Source: an uncultured Mobiluncus sp.
Lineage (GTDB): Bacteria > Actinomycetota > Actinomycetes > Actinomycetales > Actinomycetaceae
Length of the DNA: 34,830 bases
NCBI RefSeq assembly: GCF_943914685.1
Contig: NZ_CALUCZ010000021.1
Span: forward strand, 1 to 34,830
Direction: 5' to 3'
The notes under the pieces were generated by a model that did not search any database, was not told the origin of the DNA, and saw nothing but the letters and a program-made list of their open reading frames with translations. A program made the position numbers and the translations under genes. Shown here in pieces: positions 1 through 8,057 of this stretch (position 1 is the first letter of the stretch; the number at the start of each line of letters is the position of its first letter).

Positions 1-1958
1 CCGGTCTTTCGTGCCTCCTCAATGGGCATCTGATAGTCGGTAACAGTCATATTGGTCTGGACTCGTTCATTAGCCTCCGCCTCGATGTCCGCCACCAACG
101 AATCCGGCAAAGCCGTCGCGTTGCGGAAATCGAAACGGACGTGCCACGGGGCGTTTTCCGACCCGGCTTGGGTCGCGCCCTGCCCCAGGGAATCCAACAG
201 AATCTGGTGAATAACGTGGGTAGACGTGTGGGCCCGGGCAATCGCGCCGCGACGCTCTACATCAATCATGGCTTGAGCGTCCTCACCGAGAGCGACCTGA
301 CCTTCCGTCAAAGTCCCCCGATGCATGGGCAGTCCCTTCACGGGAGCCTGCACATCAGCCACGTCCAACACTCCGCCGCCCGCGAAAGTCACCTGACCCT
401 GGTCAGCGAGCTGTCCGCCGGCCTCCGCATAGAACGGAGTCCGGTCCAGCAGGACCTCAACGGTAGCCGGGGCTGTTGCGACCGGTACCGGTTTGCCGTC
501 CTGCAAAATGCCGACCACTCGCGCCGGGGCGCTGGTTTCGGTGTACCCCAGGAACTCCACCGTGTTGCTTTCCCCAAGTTTCGCCGCCAGCTCGTGATAA
601 ACGTGAGCATCAACGTGTCCGGTTTTCTTGGCCACCGCGTCCGCTCGGGCGCGCTGCTTTTGCGCGTTCATCAACTCGGTGAAACGCTTTTCGTCCACCT
701 TGACCCCGGCTTCCGCCGCCATTTCCAGCGTCAGGGACAACGGGAAACCGTAGGTATCGTGCAGTTGGAAAGCGTCGTCGCCGCTCAGGGCCGTGCCGGA
801 CTGTTTCGCTTTCGTCACCGCGGTATCCAAGATGACGGTTCCGGCGTCGAGGGTGCGGCGGAAAGCGTCCTCCTCGGCGTAAGCCACGTCTGAGATAGTA
901 TCCCAGTCCTTTTCCAGCTCGGGATAGGAGGCTTTCATCACGTTCATCGAGGCCGGCAAGAGGTGTGGCATTACGGCCTCGGTCACGCCCAACAGCCGCA
1001 TGGAACGCACCGCGCGGCGCATGAGTCGGCGCAGCACATAGCCCCGTCCCTCATTGCTGGGACGAACCCCATCGCCAATCAACATCAGGCTGGAACGGAC
1101 GTGGTCAGCCACGATACGGAAGTGCACATCCATCGGGTCAGGGCCGGAAGTGTAGCGGCGCCCAGACATTTCCTGAGCGACTTCGATGACGGGGAACACC
1201 TCGTCGATTTCGTACATATTGTCTTTGCCCTGGAGGACAAAGGCCAGACGTTCCAGGCCCAAGCCCGTATCAATAGCGGTCTGGTCGAGCTTGCCCAACA
1301 GTGGGTAGTCTTTGCCGGAGCCTTCGCCACGCAGAAACTCATCAAAAACCAGGTTCCACAGTTCCAGGTAGCGGTCGCCTTGCGTATCAACTTCCGGACC
1401 GCCCTCGGGACCGTATTCAGGTCCGCGGTCCAGGTGGATTTCTGCACAAGGGCCGGCCGGGCCGGGCTGGCCGGTATCCCAAAAGATTTCTTCGCGCGGA
1501 AGTTTCTGGACGTGGGCGGGATCCAAACCGATTTGCTGGGTCCAGATGTCCCAAGCGTCCTTGTCTTGGTCCCAAATCGTGACCCAGAGCTTGTCGCCGT
1601 CCAGGCCGTAGCCACCGTCCTTCTGACTGCCGGTCAGCAGGTCCCAAGCATAATGAGACGCGCCCTCCTTAAAGTAGTCGCCGAACGAAAAGTTCCCGCA
1701 CATCTGAAAGAACGTACCGTGACGTGTGGTTTTACCGACCTCGTCAATGTCGTTGGTGCGGATACACTTTTGCACCGAGGTGGCTCGCGGCCACGGCGCG
1801 GGTTCGGTTCCCACGATGTAGGGAATGAACGGAACCATGCCCGCGATGGTGAACAAGATCGAGGGGTCGGGCGAGATGAGCGGCACCGAGGGGCGAACCT
1901 CATGACCGTTCTTTGCAAAAAAATCCAGCCAACGCTGACGAACTTCTGCAGTACGCAT
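1..1958 (-). CDS. alaS: Alanyl-tRNA synthetase, C-terminus cut by the window edge
   Basis: Charges tRNA-Ala with alanine in the cytoplasm. About 652 codons are visible; the frame stays open to base 1, so the rest of the C-terminal region lies outside the window. The N-terminus reads MRTAEVRQRWLDFFAKNGHE, followed by the class II core (ISPDPSILFTIAGM, RATSVQKCIRTNDI, RHGTFFQMCGNFSFGD). Near residues 576-580 there is the HxxxH zinc motif of the editing domain (HTSTHVIHQ), which hydrolyses Ser- and Gly-tRNA-Ala. The ATG at 1956-1958 is chosen because the conserved N-terminus begins there; the upstream ribosome site is weak (GAAAGAAAG). Full-length bacterial AlaRS is about 880-900 residues, so roughly 240 are missing. 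The long plus-strand frames across this region are antisense shadows. The gene ends the rpsD, DUF948, small-protein series, an order seen widely in Actinobacteria. Confidence 0.97.
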   Translation of the reverse strand, partial: MRTAEVRQRWLDFFAKNGHEVRPSVPLISPDPSILFTIAGMVPFIPYIVGTEPAPWPRATSVQKCIRTNDIDEVGKTTRHGTFFQMCGNFSFGDYFKEGASHYAWDLLTGSQKDGGYGLDGDKLWVTIWDQDKDAWDIWTQQIGLDPAHVQKLPREEIFWDTGQPGPAGPCAEIHLDRGPEYGPEGGPEVDTQGDRYLELWNLVFDEFLRGEGSGKDYPLLGKLDQTAIDTGLGLERLAFVLQGKDNMYEIDEVFPVIEVAQEMSGRRYTSGPDPMDVHFRIVADHVRSSLMLIGDGVRPSNEGRGYVLRRLMRRAVRSMRLLGVTEAVMPHLLPASMNVMKASYPELEKDWDTISDVAYAEEDAFRRTLDAGTVILDTAVTKAKQSGTALSGDDAFQLHDTYGFPLSLTLEMAAEAGVKVDEKRFTELMNAQKQRARADAVAKKTGHVDAHVYHELAAKLGESNTVEFLGYTETSAPARVVGILQDGKPVPVATAPATVEVLLDRTPFYAEAGGQLADQGQVTFAGGGVLDVADVQAPVKGLPMHRGTLTEGQVALGEDAQAMIDVERRGAIARAHTSTHVIHQILLDSLGQGATQAGSENAPWHVRFDFRNATALPDSLVADIEAEANERVQTNMTVTDYQMPIEEARKT

Positions 1959-1980
1959 CTATATGTATCTTTCTTTCGTA

Positions 1981-2032
1981 TCCGGGCAGTGCCCGGGATT
2001 ATCTGTCCTGGTCCCCGGGAAGTTTGCTCCGG
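1981..2032 (-). promoter_or_regulatory. GC-rich hairpins in the alaS 5' leader
   Basis: The 105-base gap upstream of alaS contains a perfect stem, CCGGGC-AGT-GCCCGG (1982-1996). A second CCCGGG occurs at 2014-2019, and because CCCGGG is self-complementary it could pair with the CCCGGG at 1992-1997, excluding the first stem. No T-box consensus and no U-tract follow on the minus strand, so this is neither a typical T-box nor a typical intrinsic terminator. A role in alaS expression is inference only. Confidence 0.35.
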
Positions 2033-2063
2033 GCGGCTTTCGCTTATTGTTCGGTTAGTTTCC

Positions 2064-2357
2064 CTAAAACTCCAGGTCGTCGTCCTCAGCGGAGTCACGG
2101 TGACGCCCGCGTCCGACCTTGAAACCCGTACCGTCGTCCTTTCGGGCACGCCAAGTGTCGCGGGCCTGCTCAATTTCTGAATCACTAGAGCTCAGAGCCT
2201 CGATGAGTTCCTCCTCGCGCTGTGACATATCCGCACGGAACCGCTGGGTCATCTGATCTACGGTCTGCCGGAACGGGGTTACGGTAAAGTAAGCCGCCAG
2301 CGCCGCCCCCGCGGAAAGGAGCAGCGTCGTCCCGACCGCTTTCGCTGTATTCGACAT
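2064..2357 (-). CDS. Small single-pass membrane protein (DUF6167-like)
   Basis: A 97-residue protein of unknown function. It has one hydrophobic N-terminal segment at about residues 8-26 (TTLLLSAGAALAAYFTV), then a charged helical stretch with QREEELIEAL, and ends in an Arg/Asp-rich tail (EDDDLEF). The QRExEL pattern after a single membrane helix recalls the small protein found next to the DUF948 gene and alaS in Streptomyces; I recall that family as DUF6167, from memory. A GGGGGAG ribosome site lies just upstream of the ATG. It starts 8 bases after the DUF948 stop, so the two are probably cotranscribed and may act together at the membrane, which is inference. Confidence 0.75.
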   Translation of the reverse strand: MSNTAKAVGTTLLLSAGAALAAYFTVTPFRQTVDQMTQRFRADMSQREEELIEALSSSDSEIEQARDTWRARKDDGTGFKVGRGRHRDSAEDDDLEF

Positions 2358-2365
2358 CTCTCCCC

Positions 2366-2722
2366 CTACTTCGCTTTCTTAGCGTCAATACCCATGGCTT
2401 TACGCACCGCGTAGTTAAACGCGGCGACCTTAATGAGCGGCCGGCCCAGCGTCGCCGTAAACAAGGTCGTCAGAGCTGAGAGATCCTCAACGGAACGATT
2501 CGCCGCCGAAGTCATGGAATCAACCCGTTCCAACTGGTTATTGACCTGGTCCAAAGATGTCTGTCCCTGTTTGACCGCCACCACCGTTTCGTCGGCGACA
2601 TTTTTGATGGATTGCTCCAGTTGGGAAAACACCCCACCCAGTTTCCACAGCGGCACTGCCAAAAATAGCACCAATACCGCGAAAGCCACGGCGGCAATAA
2701 TCCCGGCAATTTCACCAATCAT
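2366..2722 (-). CDS. DUF948 domain membrane protein
   Basis: A 118-residue protein with one N-terminal membrane helix (about residues 5-25, IAGIIAAVAFAVLVLFLAVP). A predicted coiled-coil helix follows (FSQLEQSIKNVADETVVAVK) and a short basic tail ends the protein. This is the DUF948 layout, related to general stress proteins of the YtxH/YtxG type; the biochemical role is unknown. The frame stays open 53 codons further upstream, but that extension would run almost to the end of rpsD and across its terminator. The ATG at 2720-2722 has a strong AGGAGA ribosome site and begins MIGEIAG directly before the helix, so it is the likely start. It sits between rpsD and the small membrane protein, as in other Actinobacteria. 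Confidence 0.85.
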   Translation of the reverse strand: MIGEIAGIIAAVAFAVLVLFLAVPLWKLGGVFSQLEQSIKNVADETVVAVKQGQTSLDQVNNQLERVDSMTSAANRSVEDLSALTTLFTATLGRPLIKVAAFNYAVRKAMGIDAKKAK

Positions 2723-2810
2723 GTCATTCTCCTGTCTCGGTGTAGTGACCCAAATTTTCTGCGCTGTCTGCGCGAAATACACCGTAGGTATTCTAACTTT
2801 AAACAATTGA

Positions 2811-2829
2811 CCCCGGGAAAATCCCGGGG
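2811..2829 (-). terminator. Hairpin terminator after rpsD
   Basis: A stem CCCCGGG with a short A-rich loop and CCCGGGG lies 13 bases past the rpsD stop. On the minus strand it is followed by TCAATTGTTT, which is T-rich but not a clean U-tract. It probably terminates or attenuates rpsD transcription before the DUF948 gene. Confidence 0.55.
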
Positions 2830-2841
2830 CCACTGAAAGTT

Positions 2842-3462
2842 TTAGCGGGAATAGTGCTCCACGACCAGTTGTACTTCGCACTGAATCGGGACTTCTTCAC
2901 GCTTAGGCTTACGATCCAAGGTAAAGCGCAGCTTTTCCAAATCGACCTTAATGTAGTCAGGGACGGGAGGCAGCACATCGCGGTGAGAACCGCGGGCAGC
3001 CACCACGAAAGGATCCTTGACTTGAGAGGACGGCTTGACCTGAACGGTCTGACCAGGACGAACCTTGTAAGAGGGACGATCCACAATCTTGCCGTCAACC
3101 AAGATGTGACGGTGGGTTACCGCCTGACGAGCCTGGAACATGGTGCGGCCAAAACCAGCCCGCAACACCAGGGCATCAAGGCGCATTTCCAGCAATTCCA
3201 CCAGGTTGTCACCGGTCTGGCCTTCCATACGGCGCGCCTCCTGGAAAGTCTTGACCAGCTGCGCCTCACGAATCGCATATTGGGCGCGCAAACGCTGCTT
3301 TTCTTTCAAACGCACTGCGTAGTCAGATTCGCTACGGCGCCGGGCGCGGCCGTGTTCACCAGGTCCGTAGGGACGACGTTCAAAGTACCGCTTAGCTTTC
3401 GGGGTCAGCGGCATTCCCAAGGCGCGCGACAAACGCACCATTTTCCGAGAACGGTTTGCCAT
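2842..3462 (-). CDS. rpsD: 30S ribosomal protein S4
   Basis: A 206-residue primary 16S rRNA-binding protein that nucleates 30S assembly. The N-terminal S4 domain begins MANRSRKMVRLSRALGMPL and includes the RRPYGPGEHGRAR segment. The S4 RNA-binding fold spans about residues 94-155 (MRLDALVLRAGFGRTMFQAR, VTHRHILVDGKIVDRPSY). The N-terminal region lacks the four-cysteine zinc site of zinc-type S4, so this is the zinc-free form. An AGGAAG ribosome site stands 8 bases before the ATG. The gene lies outside the alpha operon, as is usual for this actinobacterial locus, between rarA and the DUF948 gene. Confidence 0.98.
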   Translation of the reverse strand: MANRSRKMVRLSRALGMPLTPKAKRYFERRPYGPGEHGRARRRSESDYAVRLKEKQRLRAQYAIREAQLVKTFQEARRMEGQTGDNLVELLEMRLDALVLRAGFGRTMFQARQAVTHRHILVDGKIVDRPSYKVRPGQTVQVKPSSQVKDPFVVAARGSHRDVLPPVPDYIKVDLEKLRFTLDRKPKREEVPIQCEVQLVVEHYSR

Positions 3463-3600
3463 TTATATTCTTCCTGTCTTATTTCAAAGTCACCCCGCGA
3501 GGACATCTCGGCGGGGAGGGGTCACCTTTATGGCTAAGACCCCAGGTGTCCGGCACCAACCAACCGAGGGTTGGTCATGAAACCGAGCAACTTGGCTATC
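3463..3600 (-). promoter_or_regulatory. Structured rpsD leader
   Basis: The 138 bases between the rarA stop and the rpsD start hold three potential hairpins. They are ACCAACC-GAG-GGTTGGT around 3558-3574, GGTG-TCCGG-CACC at 3545-3557, and an imperfect CCCCGC-GAG / CTC-GGCGGGG stem at 3493-3517 next to the ribosome binding region. None has a U-tract. S4 autoregulates through mRNA leaders in Bacillus and through the alpha operon leader in E. coli, so an S4-responsive leader is a plausible but unproven reading. Confidence 0.4.
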
Positions 3601-4938
3601 TTACCGCATTTTTTGAATCTTACGTATTTTTGCCAGTCGCTCGCCCAACGTGACTTCCCACCCGTGGGCGGAGGGTTCGTAATAAATCTTGTCTTTCAGC
3701 GGGTCAGGCAGGTATTGCTGCGTGACTATGCCACGGGTGTCGTCGTGGGGATATTGATAGGCCCCCAGAGCTTTCCTGTCGGCGTCAGCCCCCGGATAAT
3801 GCTGGTCGCGCAGATAGGTCGGAACGGTGCCAATGTTACCGGCCTCCACGTCAGCCACCGCAGTGTTGATGCCGACATACGCCCGATTCGACTTCGGGGC
3901 CGTAGCCACTGCGACCACCGCCTCAGCCAGCGGAATCCGTCCCTCCGGCATTCCAATCAACTGCACCGCTTGTGCGGCTGCAACCGCAAGGGGCAGCACG
4001 GTAGGGTCAGCCAACCCGACGTCTTCGGCAGCCGCAATGACGACTCGGCGGGCAATGAACCGCGGGTCTTCCCCGGCCTTAATCATTCGAGCCAAATAGT
4101 GCAGGGCGGCATCGGGGTCGGAACCGCGCATCGACTTGATAAACGCCGAAGCCACGTCATAATGCTCGTCAATGCCGTAGCGCACTACGGCCGTGTCCGC
4201 CGCCACCGCGACATCGTCTTCAGTAATTTCGCTAGCCTCGCGGGAATCCGCTCCCCCAGCGGCCGCTTCCAACAGGGTCAGGGCTTTGCGCCCGTCCGCG
4301 CCGGCTAATCTGATGAGACTGTCCCTAGCGTCCGGGGTCAGGGTGTACTTTCCGGCCAGTCCGCGTTCGTCAGCCAAAGCCCGGTCCGTAATGGTTTCGA
4401 TGTCCTGGTTCGTCAGTGGTTTCAGCGTCAGCAGCAGGGACCGGGACAACAACGGAGAAATGACGGAAAAAGCCGGATTTTCCGTGGTGGCGGCCACCAG
4501 GATAACCCAGCGATTTTCCACTGCTGGCAACAGCGAGTCCTGCTGCGATTTAGAAAACCGATGAACCTCGTCTAAGAATAAAATGGTTTCTTGACCGGTC
4601 AGGCTCAGCCGTCGTTTCGCCGAGTTAATGACCTCACGGACTTCTTTCACTCCCGCGTTGATGGCGGAAAGCTGGGCGTAATCCCGGCCTCCTGCCTGTG
4701 CCACCAGATATGCCAAGGTCGTCTTGCCGGTTCCCGGTGGACCGTAGAAAATTACGGACGAAGTCATCTCGGTGTCTGCCCGCAGCAGCCGCTGTAACGG
4801 CGAATTGGGCGCCAAAAGGTGCGACTGCCCCACTAATTCTGCTACGTTACGCGGACGCATCCGCACCGCCAAAGGGGCGTCCGGACGAAACTCCGGAACC
4901 CCTCTGCCGGTATCACTCAAGGAATCAAACAAGTCCAT
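3601..4938 (-). CDS. rarA: Replication-associated recombination protein A (RarA/MgsA AAA+ ATPase)
   Basis: A 445-residue AAA+ ATPase related to clamp-loader subunits that acts at stalled replication forks. The N-terminus (PLAVRMRPRNVAELVGQSHL) is typical. Walker A GPPGTGKT lies at residues 66-73 and Walker B ILFLDEVHRF near 118-127. Sensor 1 (VILVAATTENPAFSV) follows, and then the C-terminal tetramerisation region with SDPDAALHYLARMIKAGEDP. Length matches the family (about 430-450). The ATG at 4936-4938 has an AGGGTGG ribosome site. The gene is divergent from the MMPL gene across a gap of only about 30 bases, so the two promoters must overlap or lie inside coding sequence. Confidence 0.96.
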   Translation of the reverse strand: MDLFDSLSDTGRGVPEFRPDAPLAVRMRPRNVAELVGQSHLLAPNSPLQRLLRADTEMTSSVIFYGPPGTGKTTLAYLVAQAGGRDYAQLSAINAGVKEVREVINSAKRRLSLTGQETILFLDEVHRFSKSQQDSLLPAVENRWVILVAATTENPAFSVISPLLSRSLLLTLKPLTNQDIETITDRALADERGLAGKYTLTPDARDSLIRLAGADGRKALTLLEAAAGGADSREASEITEDDVAVAADTAVVRYGIDEHYDVASAFIKSMRGSDPDAALHYLARMIKAGEDPRFIARRVVIAAAEDVGLADPTVLPLAVAAAQAVQLIGMPEGRIPLAEAVVAVATAPKSNRAYVGINTAVADVEAGNIGTVPTYLRDQHYPGADADRKALGAYQYPHDDTRGIVTQQYLPDPLKDKIYYEPSAHGWEVTLGERLAKIRKIQKMR

Positions 4939-4979
4939 GAAACCACCCTAGTGAAAAATGCCCTAAAGTGTGTGAGACA
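4939..4979. promoter_or_regulatory. Compact divergent promoter region between rarA and the MMPL gene
   Basis: Only about 30-40 bases separate the two divergent starts. On the plus strand a weak -10-like TAAAGT (4964-4969) would place transcription start near the ATG at 4980, so the transporter mRNA may have little or no leader. No convincing -35 boxes are seen. Confidence 0.25.
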
Positions 4980-7331
4980 ATGCATAACATGTTCCTGAAA
5001 CTTTATCGCCGTTTAAATCGACGCCCCCTGCCCACGGTGTTGATTTGGGCTTTGGTGATAGTCATCTGTGCAGCCTTTACTTTGACCGGTTTTGGTTTTG
5101 GAAGTATGTGGAATCGTGTGGAAAACCGTCTGGTCTCTATCCCCGGCTCCGAATCCTACGTCGCGTCACAAATCCTCAATGACAGTCGCAGTTCCAACTA
5201 TCAGGCTTACCTCATCGTCACCGGGGTGGACATGGACAAACAGCGCGCGGAAGTTAAGAATGTGCTGGACTCCGCGGCGGCGAGTTTCAGCGAGGTTCCC
5301 GGCGTTATTCCGGCGGGGGTGCTGTATCCATTCGCGAAAGGCGACGATGTTAATAACCCCGATGCGAAAACTTTGATGGACCAATTTATCGCCGCGGACA
5401 AGCACGGTTTCATGATGGTGGTGCTGCTGGACCTGACCCAGTTCCCCCAACGCGCCGATGATATTCGCGCCATGACTGAGACTGCCTTGAACGAAATCGC
5501 CGGTGATATGCGCTCTTTCGCGCCTCACGCCGCGGGCATTGTCACCGATCAGGACTTAAATAATCAAGAAGTGGCTGCGAGCGCGCACCAAGATTCTCTT
5601 AAGGCGAATCTCATTGCTTTACTGCTGGTTTTCGCGGTGCTGTTCGGGGCGATGGGACGCCTGCGCCTGGCCCTGCTCGCTTTCATTCCGAGCTTTTGCG
5701 GGTGGATTGTGACGCGCACTATCGCTACTTTGGCTTCCCTCTTCGTTAAGCCCGCTCCCGGCGATTCCGCCCTGGTCACTATGCTTTCACTAGGGGTGGT
5801 GACTGGTTACGCGGTGTTCCTCATCAGCCGCAGCCGCTCCCGTTTAGCAGTCGTCAAATACACCGCCGAGATTCCGCGTGTTTCCAAACCGCGTGAACGC
5901 CGGTTGCGCAAGCGGCGTGACTCTCTCACGCCTCTAGACGAAGTTTTCACCCATTCGGCTCCGGCCATGCTGATTTCCACGGCGCTCATTGTGTTGGGCC
6001 TGATTATGGTGGCCATATTCCCTGCCAGCAGCCTGCGCTGGGTAGCTTTGGTCAGTATGTTCTCCATTTTGGGGTGCTACGCTATCGGGACCACGTTGAT
6101 TCCCTCGCTGCTGTACCTCGGTATCAGATGGCTGGAATACCCCCGTCCGCAATGGCATCGGCGGACTTTTGCCGGGATTTCCACCTGGCTGCGTGCTCTG
6201 GGTGCCCCCCTGGAGGCTCCTTTTTCCTCGCGGAAACTTGCCAAACCGATTTTGACCGGAGTTCTGGTGGTCGTTCTGGTGGTGCTGGCCATTCCCACCT
6301 TTGGCATTACCTGGCACACCTCGGGCCAAACGACTTTTCCTCCAGGGACGAATGCCGCAAAGTTTGAAACGCTACGCGCCGCCCACTACGGCACCACCGC
6401 GGCCACCCCGGATATCCAGGTTTTAGGGAAAACTACCGCCGCGAATATGCAAAGCTGGTCGGCGGCGGTAGGTAAAATCCCCGGTGTCGCTGCGATGACT
6501 GCCGGGAACACCGAAATTGCCGGAGACTACAGCGTTTTGGACGTGGATTTGAAACCGGGTGTCACCAACCGTCAAGCCGGCGAAATCGTAAAAACTATCC
6601 GCGAACTGTCTGCGGATTTTCCGAAATGGGTTACCGGCCAGGCCGCTAACCAAGTTGACTTTGCTGCCCAGCTAATCAGGTTCGTTCCCCCGCTGGCTGG
6701 AGTGATGGTGTTGGCGACTTTCTTGGTTATTTTGCGGGCCACCAGGCGGGCTTGGGCTGCGGTGTGGGCAACTTTGTTGAACTCCTTGAACCTGTTAGTG
6801 GCTTTGGGGCTGACCGCGTTGGTGTTCCAAGACGGTTGGGGCGCTTTCCTGCCCAAACTGGCGCGTTCCGGAGGGGTCGACCCTAACGTGGCAGTTTTAT
6901 TGGCGGGCTTCGGTTTCGCGCTATCCCTGGATTACCAGTTCTATGCCATGAACCGATCGAAACGCCATCTGCCTGAGGAACTCGCAGACTTGGACGACGA
7001 CCCGCTGTTGAACGAGTTGACCCAAACCCGCGGCGCGCTATGGACCCGCTCTGTCGTCTACCTGGCGATTTTCCTGGCTTTCCTGCCGATGAATGCGATG
7101 CCCGTGAAACAGTCGGCTTTTGCTCTGATTATCGTGGTGCTGCTCAACGTGCTGTTCAGCCGCCTGTTTCTCTCTCCCCTCCTGGAGCCTTACCCGGATC
7201 AAAAACCACAAGACCCCGGTTTGGTGTGGGCAGACGACCTTCCGCAGCTGCCCAGTCCCCACACGACGGACGGCTCACCCGCGCTTGTGCGCCCTCAGGA
7301 CAGTGACACCGCCGGGAACGCTGGCGAATAA
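4968..7331 (+). CDS. MMPL/RND-family membrane transporter
   Basis: A 787-residue protein with the duplicated RND/MMPL plan: one membrane helix (about 22-45), an external domain (about 50-210), a cluster of helices (about 212-386), a helix (425-448), a second external domain (450-567) and a final cluster (568-740). The family exports lipids or other hydrophobic compounds using proton flow. In the second half the MMPL motif is kept as SLDYQFYAMNR (Asp655-Tyr656). In the first half the equivalent position reads VTGYAVFLISR, with Gly280 where Asp is expected. Start is uncertain: GTG 4968, ATG 4980 and ATG 4989 are all possible and none has a good ribosome site. No regulator or partner adjoins it, so the substrate cannot be named. 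It is one of two plus-strand genes and interrupts the conserved block. Confidence 0.88.
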   Translation: MCETMHNMFLKLYRRLNRRPLPTVLIWALVIVICAAFTLTGFGFGSMWNRVENRLVSIPGSESYVASQILNDSRSSNYQAYLIVTGVDMDKQRAEVKNVLDSAAASFSEVPGVIPAGVLYPFAKGDDVNNPDAKTLMDQFIAADKHGFMMVVLLDLTQFPQRADDIRAMTETALNEIAGDMRSFAPHAAGIVTDQDLNNQEVAASAHQDSLKANLIALLLVFAVLFGAMGRLRLALLAFIPSFCGWIVTRTIATLASLFVKPAPGDSALVTMLSLGVVTGYAVFLISRSRSRLAVVKYTAEIPRVSKPRERRLRKRRDSLTPLDEVFTHSAPAMLISTALIVLGLIMVAIFPASSLRWVALVSMFSILGCYAIGTTLIPSLLYLGIRWLEYPRPQWHRRTFAGISTWLRALGAPLEAPFSSRKLAKPILTGVLVVVLVVLAIPTFGITWHTSGQTTFPPGTNAAKFETLRAAHYGTTAATPDIQVLGKTTAANMQSWSAAVGKIPGVAAMTAGNTEIAGDYSVLDVDLKPGVTNRQAGEIVKTIRELSADFPKWVTGQAANQVDFAAQLIRFVPPLAGVMVLATFLVILRATRRAWAAVWATLLNSLNLLVALGLTALVFQDGWGAFLPKLARSGGVDPNVAVLLAGFGFALSLDYQFYAMNRSKRHLPEELADLDDDPLLNELTQTRGALWTRSVVYLAIFLAFLPMNAMPVKQSAFALIIVVLLNVLFSRLFLSPLLEPYPDQKPQDPGLVWADDLPQLPSPHTTDGSPALVRPQDSDTAGNAGE

Positions 7332-7332
7332 C

Positions 7333-7956
7333 CTACTGCAAGAAATCAACCGGACCGGCGCCCTCCCGGGTCACCACCGGAACGTCGTCCTCCATGTTGA
7401 TGACGGTAGTCGCTTGGTCCGAACCAATCGGGGCGTCAACGATAATATCCAACAGATGCCCCAGTTTGGCGATAACCTCAACCGGATCGCTCAGCGGTTC
7501 CGTGTCGCCGGGCAGCAACAGGGTGCAGGACAAGATAGCCTCCCCCAGGGCTTCTACCAGCGACAACGCAACCTTGTGAGCGGGAATCCGCACGCCGACA
7601 GTGTGTTTCTTTTTGTTCAACGTAGCGCGCGGGACTTCCTTGGTGCCTTTCAAAATAAACGTGTACGGCCCCGGAGTCAGCGATTTAATCAGCCGGTATT
7701 GAGAATTCGACACCATCACCAGCTGACCCAACTGGGCGAAATCGTGGCACACCAAGGTGAAATGGTGTTTGTCGTCGAGCTGGCGGATTTTCCGGATACG
7801 TTCCAGGCCAGCCCCGTTTGCCAGGGCACAGCCCAGCGCGTATCCCGAATCTGTCGGATACGCCATAATGCCACCATCTTGGATAATCTCGACAATCTGG
7901 TTCAACGAACGAACCTGCGGATTTTCCGGGTGCAGTTCAAAAATTTTTGCGCTCAT
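7333..7956 (-). CDS. yciO: YciO-type Sua5/YrdC domain protein (threonylcarbamoyl-AMP synthase family)
   Basis: A 207-residue protein of the Sua5/YciO/YrdC fold, which makes threonylcarbamoyl-AMP for t6A modification of ANN-decoding tRNAs. The sequence is closest to the YciO branch by memory of E. coli YciO: an ELHPENPQ start, GGIMAYPTDSGYALGC, IRQLDDKHHFTL, GPYTFILKGTKEVPR, the (H/K)TVGVRIP motif, and VVTREGAGPVDF at the end. YciO proteins are paralogues of the essential TsaC/Sua5, and their cellular role is less settled, so the main t6A enzyme may be encoded elsewhere. A strong AAGGGGGA ribosome site precedes the ATG. Its stop codon is 1 base from the stop of the convergent transporter gene. 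Confidence 0.9.
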   Translation of the reverse strand: MSAKIFELHPENPQVRSLNQIVEIIQDGGIMAYPTDSGYALGCALANGAGLERIRKIRQLDDKHHFTLVCHDFAQLGQLVMVSNSQYRLIKSLTPGPYTFILKGTKEVPRATLNKKKHTVGVRIPAHKVALSLVEALGEAILSCTLLLPGDTEPLSDPVEVIAKLGHLLDIIVDAPIGSDQATTVINMEDDVPVVTREGAGPVDFLQ

Positions 7957-7995
7957 AATTTCCCCCTTGGTGAAACGCTACCGACTGTCCCATCT

Positions 7996-8001
7996 ATTGT
8001 A
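7996..8001 (-). promoter_or_regulatory. yciO: Candidate -10 box for yciO
   Basis: TACAAT on the minus strand matches five of six consensus bases and would start transcription about 30 bases before the ATG. No matching -35 box is seen at normal spacing. Confidence 0.35.
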
Positions 8002-8057
8002 GAGGGGTCAGTTGGCAGTTGAGAGGCAACTCGCGGTGATTTTTCCTCAGAAGGGTT

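Noticed and set aside
963..2180. Long plus-strand open frame of 405 codons
   Set aside because: It is antisense to alaS, whose minus-strand protein has unmistakable AlaRS motifs; GC-rich third positions keep the other frame open.
2366..2881. 171-codon form of the DUF948 protein
   Set aside because: It would overlap the end of rpsD and span its terminator; the inner ATG has AGGAGA and begins just before the membrane helix.
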